Positions 7,501 to 14,006 of a stretch of DNA of 16,138 nucleotides are shown here, one piece after another; position 1 is the stretch's first letter, and every line of letters begins with the position of its first letter. The notes beneath the pieces were generated by a model. It saw nothing but the letters and a program-made list of their open reading frames with translations, had not been told where the DNA came from and ran no database searches. Made by a program: the position numbers and the translations under genes. This DNA comes from JBBRHH01 sp038222915 (GTDB lineage Bacteria; Planctomycetota; Phycisphaerae; Tepidisphaerales; Tepidisphaeraceae), in the NCBI GenBank assembly GCA_038222915.1, contig JBBRHH010000066.1:1-16138 (forward strand). The letters run 5' to 3'.

Positions 7501-7607
7501 CGGTCACGCCCCTCGGCCGACGCACGACATTGCGGACAATCCTCAGTCACTGGCGGCTGGGCCGCATTACAAATTGGACATGAAAAAGCGTGGGGTGCGG
7601 TGAGCAT
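4515..7607 (-). CDS. Large polytopic membrane protein with two N-terminal zinc ribbons
   Basis: The 1030-residue product starts with two Cys-pair zinc ribbons: C10-x2-C13 with C24-x2-C27, and C97-x2-C100 with C111-x2-C114 (CANCGL, then FCARCG). A Pro-rich basic linker (about 175-235) follows. From about residue 241 to the end come more than twenty hydrophobic helices with short loops, ending in a basic cytoplasmic tail. The layout recalls the actinobacterial SCO7613-type membrane proteins and DUF2157-like proteins, also zinc ribbon plus many helices, whose function is unknown. I do not recognise a transporter or enzyme motif. GAAGGG lies about 8 bases before the ATG. A good promoter lies about 110 bases upstream (7721-7749). 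It is divergent from another double-zinc-ribbon membrane protein at 7972. Confidence 0.88.
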   Translation of the reverse strand: MLTAPHAFSCPICNAAQPPVTEDCPQCRASAEGRDRLWAVEFAARHFSELAAAQRIDVVSGSKIAHDYLQAVAQIRDAVRTGKEPAAAGGPPASDACANCGLQIDGGTRFCARCGSPADGVAATTLRYLLFVDREITRHVKDGRLAWPTGQVLQADIRNRMAELKRRVETRTDVKAVMPPPLPAGMNAEPPPVPSRAVHDVAPPLPFPSMTGGRNVQERQPNITSKRERRGLMEILLDSRTIHWMLMAGGSLLAVGLVIWLASLGVFRNPWVVAGTLGIANLACLGGGFAVIRAKRYPLAGRGLTLLACLVMPLNLWFYQRHGLMTIDGHLWLGALVCCAIYALAALVLEDVTFVYVFLGGVAMTGLLMLADMHRFQEIAAPAAWLVVLGVAAIHVHHLLTDANEGPFSRKQFGRAFFVSGHVVLGAGLALLLGGQLSGWFYMPLMRLWGVDGPPVIVSEQPLKLMATGLTLVGTYAYIYSSVVAKRRSGFIFLAALALIWSEGLAIELMHLGQHPGALLIVLALTALAINIGGKACGQGTPLGRAIDRLGLGMMLLAAVYGVALFLRSTMFGLAGYSGGWDYVAGLFVLAAAGRTSGWLSHRRNDSGLARVYVQLSVLSGLAAISSMLSMLGWSGWERQVPVMMLAPLAQLIQARLGGSGAGKNGWRSLEVAAHAVAGVLLLVALPHGLTDRLDIVVGSSANLVLALVAIEAAVFYAIASIGRANASSVYVTAGMLCGAAWQLMNYRSYTTETYVLVFAAIGLLLLTIARLAGWERNSASPMRNALSKSGRAVTTLALGAGMMLGLSRLGVGDIHWRLVRLLGGQTTVALLAAALVRTGPWRRIFVIAAGINGVEGLICLQALGHLSPSQKVEILLVTIGALLLITGHIEWYREQNRKSPKATFGLTFGSLLVGLPLLIASMVYRFGYQISTVNEIGLATAAVLLLLSGVAFELKSTAITGGTLLVLHLAMLLVSIGMQAQVAVGVYLAFGGAAIFAVGLLLSIHRDRLLQLPERIRRREGLFRVLAWR

Positions 7608-7720
7608 CTGCCAATCCCTTCTTAATGAATGCCGGGAGCCTGTTGCTCCATGACATCACTAAGAGCATGCATGATGCCCCGATTCGAAAACATCTAAGCT
7701 GATTCTCCATAGTGATTTAT

Positions 7721-7749
7721 AAAATACGCCCCCGAAGCAGTCCCTTCAA
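7721..7749 (-). promoter_or_regulatory. Predicted sigma70-type promoter of the 1030-residue membrane protein gene
   Basis: On the minus strand TTGAAG (7749-7744) is followed after exactly 17 bases by TATTTT (7726-7721). Transcription would start near 7714, giving a leader of about 107 bases before the ATG at 7607. The surrounding sequence is locally AT-rich. Confidence 0.5.
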
Positions 7750-7834
7750 CACAGTACATTGAAAGTGCACACCCATGCATGAAATGCGCACTTCGAGACT
7801 CTCCAGCCGTGCATATTTGTCTGCCGACATTCAA

Positions 7835-7862
7835 TTGCAATTTCAAAAGGACCGAGGACAAT
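7835..7862 (+). promoter_or_regulatory. Weak candidate promoter for the 7972-9360 gene
   Basis: TTGCAA (7835-7840) is followed after 16 bases by GACAAT (7857-7862), about 110 bases before the ATG at 7972. The match is modest. The rest of the 7608-7971 divergent intergenic region shows only the minus-strand promoter and the hairpin at 7904-7919. Confidence 0.27.
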
Positions 7863-7903
7863 AAGGCTCCCCGGGCCAATAACTGTATGTATGACGGAAG
7901 TTC

Positions 7904-7919
7904 CCGGCACGGATGCCGG
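7904..7919 (+). promoter_or_regulatory. Leader hairpin before the 7972 gene
   Basis: CCGGCA, loop CGGA, TGCCGG is a perfect 6-bp stem followed by TCCTGTTTTGG, in the leader about 52 bases before the ATG at 7972. It resembles a small attenuator or terminator. It falls inside the frame if translation began at the earlier ATG (7891), which is one reason to prefer 7972. Confidence 0.3.
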
Positions 7920-7971
7920 TCCTGTTTTGGCAATACATACGCGTCGCGCTTTCCCGGGTGGGATGTGCCAT

Positions 7972-9360
7972 ATGTCAGAAGACACCACCACGCATTTGAA
8001 CGACGCCGCGGCCGATCTCCGTAAAGCGGAGATGCTCAAGGCCGTCTGCCCATTCTGCGGCCAGATCAACCAGAAGGGCGATCTCGCCTGCCCCAGGTGC
8101 GGCATGGAAGATACGCCCGGCACCCGCCAGGCCACCCGTTCTAAGGTTGGCCCGTGGTCGGTGCTCCAGCATCGCAATCCGTCGGCCCCGGGGATGAACT
8201 TTGAGACACTGGTTTCGCTGATCGACAAAGGCCGGGTCACGCCGCGCAGCATTATGCGCGGCCCAACGACGCATCAACTCTGGCGCTATGCATCCAAGGT
8301 AAAGGGCGTGAGCCGTGAGTTTGGCCTCTGCTGGGGATGCGGCGGACAAATCATTAAAACCGCCAAGGTTTGCCCAGAGTGCAAGCGCCTGCAGGATCCG
8401 CCGCTGAATCCCGACGCGCTGGTCGAGCGCACTGGCGCGGATGTAAACCCCGCCCCGGCAGCGATGTCCTGGCCGACAAGTTCCCGCCAGGTCGTCGATC
8501 TTTCCACCGCGGTGTCAGCCAAGGGCTCCGAAAAAGTTGAAATGATCGAGATGGCCGATCATCGCGGCAGCCTCGAGTTCGCGGCCTTTGGCATGAACAA
8601 CAATGGCAGGCAGCGCCGACGCCGGCCGGTGCTGGCCGCTTCAATCATCGCAGTAGCCCTTTTAATCCTCGCCGCATGCGGGCTCTATCTCTTCGATCAG
8701 AAGAGCTTTTTCAAAGTCCAGCGCTGGGTGAAGTCGGAATGGCACGAATTGGTGCGCCCCTCCGGCGAACAGGGTGGCCGATTGACCAGCGATCAGCATC
8801 AGGATCCGGTGGCGCTCGACGATGCCCGTCACGACCCGATCGAGACGGTTCCAGCAGTCGACCATGCCGATCCGAACCTCGTGGCCAAGCCAACTTTACT
8901 GAACAACCAGTCGACGCCGGCCACCCGACCATCGATTGCCGAGTTGCCTTCGACGCAGCCGACAACGCAGCGTGCCAGCATTGTCCCAACGACGCGCCCC
9001 ACCGTAGCCGTGGATGCGGCCAACAGTAGTTCGCAGGTAGATATTGGGCCCCCGATTCTCAACCAGGGCCCGGTTGAGACCCAGACGCCAACGCCGAAGA
9101 TTCGAGCCGCCGAAAAGCTGGATACGCCTGTTTACAAGGCCGACGAAATTCAAATCACGCCGACCGCGCCAATGTCCAATGACGAAGCCACGGCGCGTGC
9201 CGCGCTGCTGCGGTTGCAGGCGTTTGAAGCCAGCAACCGAAAAGATTACGCGGCGGCAGTGAAATGCTGGGAAGACATGCTCAAGCTGCCGGAAAAGGCG
9301 CGGCACAGCGATCTGCAGCAAAACCTCAAGGAAGCGCGCGAACACCTGAACGCGAACTAG
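7972..9360 (+). CDS. Single-pass membrane protein with two zinc ribbons and a GYF_2-like segment
   Basis: From the ATG at 7972 the product has 462 residues. A first zinc ribbon (C26-x2-C29, C40-x2-C43) is followed by a segment of about 45 residues resembling GYF_2/DUF4339 (FETLVSLIDKGRVTPRSIM, then LWRYASKV). A second ribbon follows (C120-x2-C123, C134-x2-C137), then a linker. One transmembrane helix (about 219-241) after an RRRR stop-transfer cluster leads to a Pro/Thr/Gln-rich extracytoplasmic region. A helical, TPR-like end (LRLQAFEASNRKDYAAAVKC, about 405-455) closes it. The ribbons would be cytoplasmic. The frame opens earlier (ATG 7891 and 7963), but the GGTGGG upstream favours 7972. 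Function is unknown. The shared zinc-ribbon/membrane design with the divergent 1030-residue gene suggests related jobs. Confidence 0.85.
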   Translation: MSEDTTTHLNDAAADLRKAEMLKAVCPFCGQINQKGDLACPRCGMEDTPGTRQATRSKVGPWSVLQHRNPSAPGMNFETLVSLIDKGRVTPRSIMRGPTTHQLWRYASKVKGVSREFGLCWGCGGQIIKTAKVCPECKRLQDPPLNPDALVERTGADVNPAPAAMSWPTSSRQVVDLSTAVSAKGSEKVEMIEMADHRGSLEFAAFGMNNNGRQRRRRPVLAASIIAVALLILAACGLYLFDQKSFFKVQRWVKSEWHELVRPSGEQGGRLTSDQHQDPVALDDARHDPIETVPAVDHADPNLVAKPTLLNNQSTPATRPSIAELPSTQPTTQRASIVPTTRPTVAVDAANSSSQVDIGPPILNQGPVETQTPTPKIRAAEKLDTPVYKADEIQITPTAPMSNDEATARAALLRLQAFEASNRKDYAAAVKCWEDMLKLPEKARHSDLQQNLKEAREHLNAN

Positions 9361-9394
9361 TCCGGCCGCGATTACACTCCTAAATTATTCTTGA

Positions 9395-10306
9395 TCAGTT
9401 GGCGGGCAGCGGCTTGGGCTCGGCCTGCTTCTCCAACTCTTGTTGACGCTGCTTGTTGCGCTGCTCGATCTCCTGTTGCTGCACTTGGACCTGCTCGCGC
9501 AGGCGGGCTGTGTTCAATTCAAGTTGCTGCAATTGCAGTTCAGCGGCCTGTCGCTGAATCTCCACCGCCTTGCGCTGTGCATCCAACTGCTCGCGAACGA
9601 CCGCGTCTTCAACCACTCCATTGGGCTGGATCGGAATCACATTTACCGGGCCGATGTTCCCGCCCGGTCCGACATTTAGTTGCAGTTGAAACTGCGCACC
9701 CTGGCCGCCGCCGCCGGCAAGTCGCTGATAGATCGGGAACACATCGGGATTGTTCGTCTTGAACTCTTCCTGATTCTTCGCCTTGTACTCGCGGGTGACT
9801 TCCTTGCCGTCTTTCGTCTCGGTCACCGTCATGCCGATGCCGTCGGCGTTTTCAGTGATATGCACCTTTCGGTCGTTCTCTTCGGCGTCAACCGTTTTCG
9901 CGCCATTGACGACGGTCACACTGATGCGATTGTGAATCGCAATCGGCTGGCCAATGCGAATCGCGCCGTGCCGGATGTTCGGCAATTGTGCCACTGCCTG
10001 GTCCTGCGCATCGATTCGGGCGATCACTGCTTCCGCCTTAGACTTGATCTCCGGGTCTTCGCTCTTGAGCGCTTCCTTCAATGCCGGCAACGCCGTCCGG
10101 CCCATCTTGGCCAGCTTATTCTCGGCCTCTTCGCGCACATGAAAATCGTCATTGCCAAGCTGCTTGATCAGATCGCGTACCTGATCGTCGGCGGCCGTTG
10201 GCTGGGTCGCGGGCGCAATCGCCGGAGGGGCATCGGCGGCGTAAAGGCTTGTGCCGGCGGCGAACAGAACGACGGGGGCAATCGCGGCGATCAATTTGCG
10301 GTTCAT
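9395..10306 (-). CDS. Secreted HEAT-repeat protein with C-terminal coiled coil
   Basis: The 303-residue product has a signal peptide (NRKLIAAIAPVVLFAAGTSL, likely cut after LYA-23). Next are HEAT-type helical pairs at about 41-98 (IKQLGNDDFHVREEAENKLA and ALPALKEALKSEDPEIKSKA). A beta-rich middle segment (about 125-195) contains DGKEVTREYKAKNQEEFKTN. The end (about 233-295) is a Gln-rich coiled coil of roughly 60 residues. The HEAT segment is typical of planctomycete secreted proteins and suggests a scaffold or protein-binding role in the periplasm. No catalytic motif is seen. AGGAG lies about 7 bases before the ATG. It converges with the zinc-ribbon gene (34 bases between stops) and diverges from the creatininase-like gene, with which it shares a 70-base promoter region. 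Confidence 0.85.
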   Translation of the reverse strand: MNRKLIAAIAPVVLFAAGTSLYAADAPPAIAPATQPTAADDQVRDLIKQLGNDDFHVREEAENKLAKMGRTALPALKEALKSEDPEIKSKAEAVIARIDAQDQAVAQLPNIRHGAIRIGQPIAIHNRISVTVVNGAKTVDAEENDRKVHITENADGIGMTVTETKDGKEVTREYKAKNQEEFKTNNPDVFPIYQRLAGGGGQGAQFQLQLNVGPGGNIGPVNVIPIQPNGVVEDAVVREQLDAQRKAVEIQRQAAELQLQQLELNTARLREQVQVQQQEIEQRNKQRQQELEKQAEPKPLPAN

Positions 10307-10352
10307 ATCGATTCTCCTGGTTCGCGTTAGACGAACAAGAATGGCAAAGGTT

Positions 10353-10369
10353 CCTCATATATCATGAGG
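10353..10369. promoter_or_regulatory. Inverted repeat covering the ribosome binding site of the creatininase-like gene
   Basis: CCTCAT-N5-ATGAGG is a perfect 6-bp inverted repeat. Its right arm contains the GAGG (10366-10369) that lies 7 bases before the ATG at 10377. As RNA it could hide the site; as DNA it could be an operator in the divergent promoter region. Confidence 0.35.
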
Positions 10370-10376
10370 CAGTTCG

Positions 10377-11153
10377 ATGGCGTTTGGCAAGCTACATTGC
10401 TTTTCAAAGGTGAAAACGATGGCCGCCCGAGGTTTATTTATCGAAAAACTGACGTGGAGGGATGTCGAAGCCGCTTTGGCTGCGTTCGACACCGTCCTCA
10501 TTCCGCTCGGCGCTCGCTGCAAGGAGCACGGCCTGCATCTGCCGTTGAACACGGATTGGATCTCCGCCGAATACCTTGCCGGGCGCGTTGTGGAGCAGTG
10601 CCGGGTGCTTGCCGTTCCGACCGTGCAGTACGGATACTTTCCCGCCTTCACCGAATATCCCGGCTCAGTGCACGTCAGCGCGGAAACATTCCGCGACCTG
10701 ATCGCAGACCTGTGCCGCTCTTTCATGCGCCATGGTGTGAAGAAGTTCTACATCCTGAACACCGGCATCAGCACCAACGCCCCGCTCGCCGCTGCGCGCG
10801 ACCTGCTCGCAAAAGAAGGAGCGCGCATGGAGTTCACCGACCTCCACGCAGTCGGCACGGCCGCCCGCGACAGTGTGCGGCAACAATCCGTCGGCACCCA
10901 CGCCGACGAAATCGAAACGTCGATGTTGATGTACATGGCGCCGCAGGTTGTGCACCTCGAGAAGGCCGTTCCCGAACTGCGGCCCGACCGGCCCGGCCCG
11001 CTGACGCGCGATCCAAACGCCACAAGAGGCGTCTATTCCGCGACGGGTTCGTGGGGCGATCCAACCTTGGCGACGGTGGAAAAAGGACGGATTGTGACGG
11101 AAGCGATCATCGCGGACATCGTGGTTTATTTGCGGCGCGAGTTTGGCGTTTGA
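10377..11153 (+). CDS. Creatininase-family metal-dependent amidohydrolase-like protein
   Basis: The 258-residue product has the creatininase-family fold markers. LIPLGARCKEHGLHLPLNTD (about 41-60) matches the 'PxGxxExHGxHLPxxTD' ligand motif (E50, H51, H54, D60). A YPGSVHVS segment (94-101) and GTHADEIETS (173-182) also match. The usual central NGHxxN motif, which supplies a His ligand, is replaced by NTGISTN (128-134), so metal binding or activity may differ from true creatininase (creatinine to creatine). Two starts are possible: ATG 10377 (GAGG 7 bases upstream) and ATG 10419 (AAGG 8 bases upstream). The second would drop 14 poorly conserved residues. Its stop lies 3 bases from the convergent metF stop. 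The substrate cannot be told from context. Confidence 0.85.
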   Translation: MAFGKLHCFSKVKTMAARGLFIEKLTWRDVEAALAAFDTVLIPLGARCKEHGLHLPLNTDWISAEYLAGRVVEQCRVLAVPTVQYGYFPAFTEYPGSVHVSAETFRDLIADLCRSFMRHGVKKFYILNTGISTNAPLAAARDLLAKEGARMEFTDLHAVGTAARDSVRQQSVGTHADEIETSMLMYMAPQVVHLEKAVPELRPDRPGPLTRDPNATRGVYSATGSWGDPTLATVEKGRIVTEAIIADIVVYLRREFGV

Positions 11154-11156
11154 TTT

Positions 11157-12032
11157 CTACGATGCGTGTTTCACGTTCAGCGCCTTCACGATCTCCACCG
11201 TAGCCTTGCTCTTGTTCAACGTATAGAAATGCAGTCCGTCCACATGGTTCGTCAGCAGGTCGCGGCATTGCTCGACGGCGTGTTCAATTCCAGCCGCGTA
11301 GACCGCTTCGGGATCCTTTTCCAGACATTCGAGCCTGAGCAACAGCGGATGCGGAATCTTCGCACCGCACATGGAGATGAACCGCTTGATCTGCGCCACG
11401 TTCCCGATCGGCATGATGCCGGCCACCAGCGGCACTTTGATTCCCATCCGGTAGGCCGCGTCGCGCCAGCGGTAGAACTCTTCATTGTCGAAGAACAGTT
11501 GCGTAATGACAAAGTCGCTGCCCGCGTCGATCTTCCGCTTGAGGTGCTCCATGTCCCGGATCTTGTTGAGGCACTGCGGATGGCCTTCAGGATATCCTGC
11601 GACGCCAATGCAGAAATCGTGGCGCTGGCGCACGAAGGCAGCCAATTCGTTTGCGTAGCCAAATCCACCTTCGGTCGCGACAAACTGGCTCTGTCCCGAC
11701 GGCGGATCGCCACGCAGCGACAGTACATTGCGAATGCCCGCGTTCCAGAGTTGATCGAGAACATGGCCGATCTCGTCGGCCGTGTGACCCACGCAAGTGA
11801 GGTGCGCCATCGCGCGAATCTTCAAATCGTTTTGGATGCGCGACACAAGCTCGACAGTCTTCTCACGCGTGCTGCCGCCGGCTCCGTAGGTCACCGACAC
11901 ATAGCTCGGTTTGAGCGGATGAAGCTCGTCGATTGTCTTATAAAGTGATGTAAATCCCTGCTCGGTCTTCGGCGGGAAAAACTCGAATGAAATTGTCGGC
12001 AGGCCCAGGCCCAGCAATCGATCGATTCGCAT
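11157..12032 (-). CDS. metF: 5,10-methylenetetrahydrofolate reductase
   Basis: The 291-residue product has the MetF TIM-barrel signatures: ISFEFFPPKT (14-23, catalytic Glu17), SVTYGAGGSTR (46-56), LSLRGDPP (104-111), DFVITQLFFDNEEFYRW and VPLVAGIMPI. It reduces 5,10-methylene-THF to 5-methyl-THF using FAD and NAD(P)H, supplying the methyl group for methionine synthesis. Its length is normal for the bacterial enzyme. AAGGA lies about 8 bases before the ATG. It is a single-gene unit: metH or metE is not adjacent. The leader (12033-12140) carries a structured hairpin with competing GGCAAC copies that may be regulatory. The stop lies 3 bases from the convergent creatininase-like gene, with no room for a separate terminator. 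Confidence 0.96.
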   Translation of the reverse strand: MRIDRLLGLGLPTISFEFFPPKTEQGFTSLYKTIDELHPLKPSYVSVTYGAGGSTREKTVELVSRIQNDLKIRAMAHLTCVGHTADEIGHVLDQLWNAGIRNVLSLRGDPPSGQSQFVATEGGFGYANELAAFVRQRHDFCIGVAGYPEGHPQCLNKIRDMEHLKRKIDAGSDFVITQLFFDNEEFYRWRDAAYRMGIKVPLVAGIMPIGNVAQIKRFISMCGAKIPHPLLLRLECLEKDPEAVYAAGIEHAVEQCRDLLTNHVDGLHFYTLNKSKATVEIVKALNVKHAS

Positions 12033-12077
12033 GCAAATTCCTTAAATCCAAGTCAATCGTATTCGTCTTATCGGCAA

Positions 12078-12130
12078 AGGCAACGCAACTGGGCAGTGTT
12101 GCCTCGACACGACAAGATCGCAAAGTTGCC
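12078..12130 (-). promoter_or_regulatory. Structured metF leader with alternative pairings
   Basis: On the minus strand AGGCAAC (12104-12098) pairs with GTTGCCT (12084-12078), enclosing ACT-GCCC-AGT. A second GGCAAC copy at 12130-12125 could pair with the same GTTGCC. Two exclusive structures ahead of metF suggest a leader switch. It matches no riboswitch class I can recognise. Confidence 0.33.
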
Positions 12131-12163
12131 ATCCCCTCTGCCGTAAGGAGAATGTCCTGAAGA

Positions 12164-12823
12164 ATGATATTCGCCTCCGCGCCATTGTTGTCGGTGATAC
12201 GTTGGGCGCGGGTGTCGGGTTGGACTTCGATTGTGATCGGGGCAATCCTGTTCGCGGGCTATGTATATCTCGAGTCTGAAGAACACCCCGACGAGCGAAG
12301 AGCAAATCCAGTTATCCTGCTTCACGCCGCGGTGTTCTTTGAATTGGTCCCGGGACTGCTTCTGCTCCTCCTCGCCAAAAAGCTCGACGACGGGAAAATG
12401 TGGGCATATTTTGGCATCGCGGCAGTCAGCGCTTTTCAATTGTGCGAGTTGATTGTTGTACCTGTAAGCTGTTTGCCTCTCCGTCTGATCACCATGCGGC
12501 TGGTCGCGGCCTGCCTCATCGCGATTCCCGAGATTCGCTCAAACATCAAGCACGGCCGGCGGGGCAGGCGACAGCGCGGTTTCGAAGTAATAGGCGTTTC
12601 CTCCCCGACTACGATGCCATCCATATCGCCTGAAAACAGCGGATTCAAACGCAAGACGCGCCCGATGATGGCTTGCGAAATGCGCGCAGAAAAAGAGACC
12701 GGTGCTCGCCGTTACACCGGTCTCAAATCTTCAGGCTGCCCGGGCTTAACGCCCGGAGACCCACAGCCTCAATCGCAATATCGACAAGTTGCAATCCAAC
12801 CATTAGCAAAACTGCGCAAATAA
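12164..12823 (+). CDS. Unrecognised membrane protein, probably frameshifted at both ends
   Basis: The open frame codes for 219 residues. Residues about 20-125 look real: WTSIVIGAILFAGYVYL, a charged loop, FFELVPGLLLLLLAKKL, and two more helices ending IPEIRSNIKHGRRGRRQRGF EVI. Before it the frame is odd. In the next frame, 12161-12220 reads LKNDIRLRAIVVGDTLGAGV, a much better membrane start. An ATG at 12152 with AAGGAG before it reads only Met-Ser-stop unless one base is missing. Beyond EVI the frame has low-complexity sequence and runs through a perfect 10-bp hairpin (12695-12724), normally found after a gene. I infer two small indels near the start and a lost stop: a pseudogene or sequence error. 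The family is not recognised. Confidence 0.5.
   Translation: MIFASAPLLSVIRWARVSGWTSIVIGAILFAGYVYLESEEHPDERRANPVILLHAAVFFELVPGLLLLLLAKKLDDGKMWAYFGIAAVSAFQLCELIVVPVSCLPLRLITMRLVAACLIAIPEIRSNIKHGRRGRRQRGFEVIGVSSPTTMPSISPENSGFKRKTRPMMACEMRAEKETGARRYTGLKSSGCPGLTPGDPQPQSQYRQVAIQPLAKLRK
12695..12724. terminator. Strong 10-bp hairpin, likely terminator
   Basis: GAGACCGGTG, a 10-base loop, and CACCGGTCTC form a perfect stem. It is preceded by A5, which reads as T5 after the stem on the minus strand. It probably ends the 12164 membrane-protein transcript, although the frame reads through it, and would also stop minus-strand transcription. Confidence 0.6.
12740..12756. terminator. Second, smaller hairpin
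   Basis: CCGGGC, loop TTAAC, GCCCGG: a perfect 6-bp stem 16 bases after the larger hairpin, with no T-run. Tandem hairpins at one gene end are plausible, but its role is uncertain. Confidence 0.35.
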
Positions 12824-12916
12824 CCGCTGTCGGACGTGGTTCCGGCCGCCCTCAGGTCAGCCGCCGCCCATCGCCAGAATTTCCTACGCGATTCTTCCGA
12901 TATCACCTGAGTTGCC

Positions 12917-13948
12917 ATGGAAGATTGCTCCCCCACCGTTGTCGCCTCGCCGATCGCAAGCCCTTTTTCCGTCCGACGTTGGCTGTTGGTTCTGGTCGTT
13001 CTCGCGCCCGGCCTGTTCGTCGCGGCCGCCTGCGGCTCCAAACTGCTGATCGACCGTGCCAATGCTTCCGTCGGCGTTCAACTCTCCATCCTGATTCTCT
13101 TCGCCACCATCCTCTCCCTTTTCGCCGCCGGCGCGGTCGTGCGTCACCTCGTCCATTGGCGCAACCCCACCCGCATGCTGGTCACTAGGATCGAGCAGAT
13201 CCGCGACAACACCGCACGCATCGAAGAGCTGTCCACCATCGGCGGAGCGGCAGCGCCCGTCGCCAAACTTGTGCATGACCTGTTTTGCGAAATGAAACAA
13301 CAGCGCGCCGAAGTCACCCGCATGGAAAGCGACCTGCGCCAGCGCGTAGCCCAGCGCACCGACGCGCTCGAACGCGAGCTGGGCACGATGCGCACCCAGG
13401 CCAACAAGGATCCACTCACCGGCCTGCAAAACCGGCGCATCCTCAACGAATGTCTGAAGACAACCCTGGACCGCGCCGTCGCCAACCTTTTTGATGTCAC
13501 CGTCCTCATGGCCGACCTGGACAACTTCAAATTGCTCAACGACACGCTCGGCCATCCCGCTGGTGATGAATTTCTCAAGGCGGTCGGGCAGATCATCCGC
13601 TCGACAATCCGGCCCAACGATTTCGCCTTCCGCTGCGGCGGGGACGAATTTGTCGTGGTGCTTGCCGAAACGGGTCCCGAAGCCGCAACCCATTTCGCCA
13701 GGCGACTCGTTTCGCTGGTGGACGCCATCGGAAAATCCCTCCGCCTCGTGCCGCCCGTCGGCATGTCGATCGGCATGGCAAGCCGTTCCGAGTTGAATCG
13801 CCCGAATGCCGAAGAACTGCTCGCCGCTGCCGACAAAAATCTCTATCAAGTGAAGACCGCCCGCAAAGCCGCCAGCATTCACCCCACGCCCAGTCCAATC
13901 AAGGTCGAAGGCCGGCCGCGCCTCGCCCGTTCACTGAGCGCCAAATAA
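12917..13948 (+). CDS. Membrane-bound diguanylate cyclase (GGDEF)
   Basis: The 343-residue product has two transmembrane helices (about 21-40 and 54-75) with a very short extracytoplasmic loop. A HAMP-like/coiled-coil linker (about 80-160) and a GGDEF domain (about 165-320) follow. The domain has DPLTGLQNRR (165-174), the metal and substrate residues MADLDNFKLLND (198-209), and RCGGDEF with GGDEF at 241-245, so it should make c-di-GMP from two GTP. RPND (232-235) stands exactly five residues before GGDEF, so the inhibitory I-site RxxD is intact and product feedback is expected. There is no periplasmic sensor domain. The Shine-Dalgarno sequence is weak. It converges with the HU gene on a shared hairpin terminator. 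Confidence 0.93.
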   Translation: MEDCSPTVVASPIASPFSVRRWLLVLVVLAPGLFVAAACGSKLLIDRANASVGVQLSILILFATILSLFAAGAVVRHLVHWRNPTRMLVTRIEQIRDNTARIEELSTIGGAAAPVAKLVHDLFCEMKQQRAEVTRMESDLRQRVAQRTDALERELGTMRTQANKDPLTGLQNRRILNECLKTTLDRAVANLFDVTVLMADLDNFKLLNDTLGHPAGDEFLKAVGQIIRSTIRPNDFAFRCGGDEFVVVLAETGPEAATHFARRLVSLVDAIGKSLRLVPPVGMSIGMASRSELNRPNAEELLAAADKNLYQVKTARKAASIHPTPSPIKVEGRPRLARSLSAK

Positions 13949-13951
13949 AAA

Positions 13952-13975
13952 GTCCACGGAGCCGTCTCCGTGGAC
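13952..13975. terminator. Shared bidirectional terminator of the GGDEF and HU genes
   Basis: GTCCACGGAG, loop CCGT, CTCCGTGGAC is a perfect 10-bp stem, starting 3 bases after the GGDEF stop and 31 bases after the HU stop on the other strand. The A5 before it gives a T5 tract on the minus strand, so it is a classical intrinsic terminator for HU. On the plus strand it lacks a T-run. Confidence 0.8.
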
Positions 13976-14006
13976 CGTCAAATGTAATTTATCGCACCTG
14001 CGGCGC

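Noticed and set aside
10319..10337. GTTCG-N7-CGAAC as a LexA box
   Set aside because: Spacing and orientation do not match a known SOS box, and neither neighbouring gene is an SOS gene.
12884..13882. 332-codon minus-strand frame opposite the GGDEF gene
   Set aside because: The plus strand has an unambiguous diguanylate cyclase with intact motifs; the reverse frame has none.
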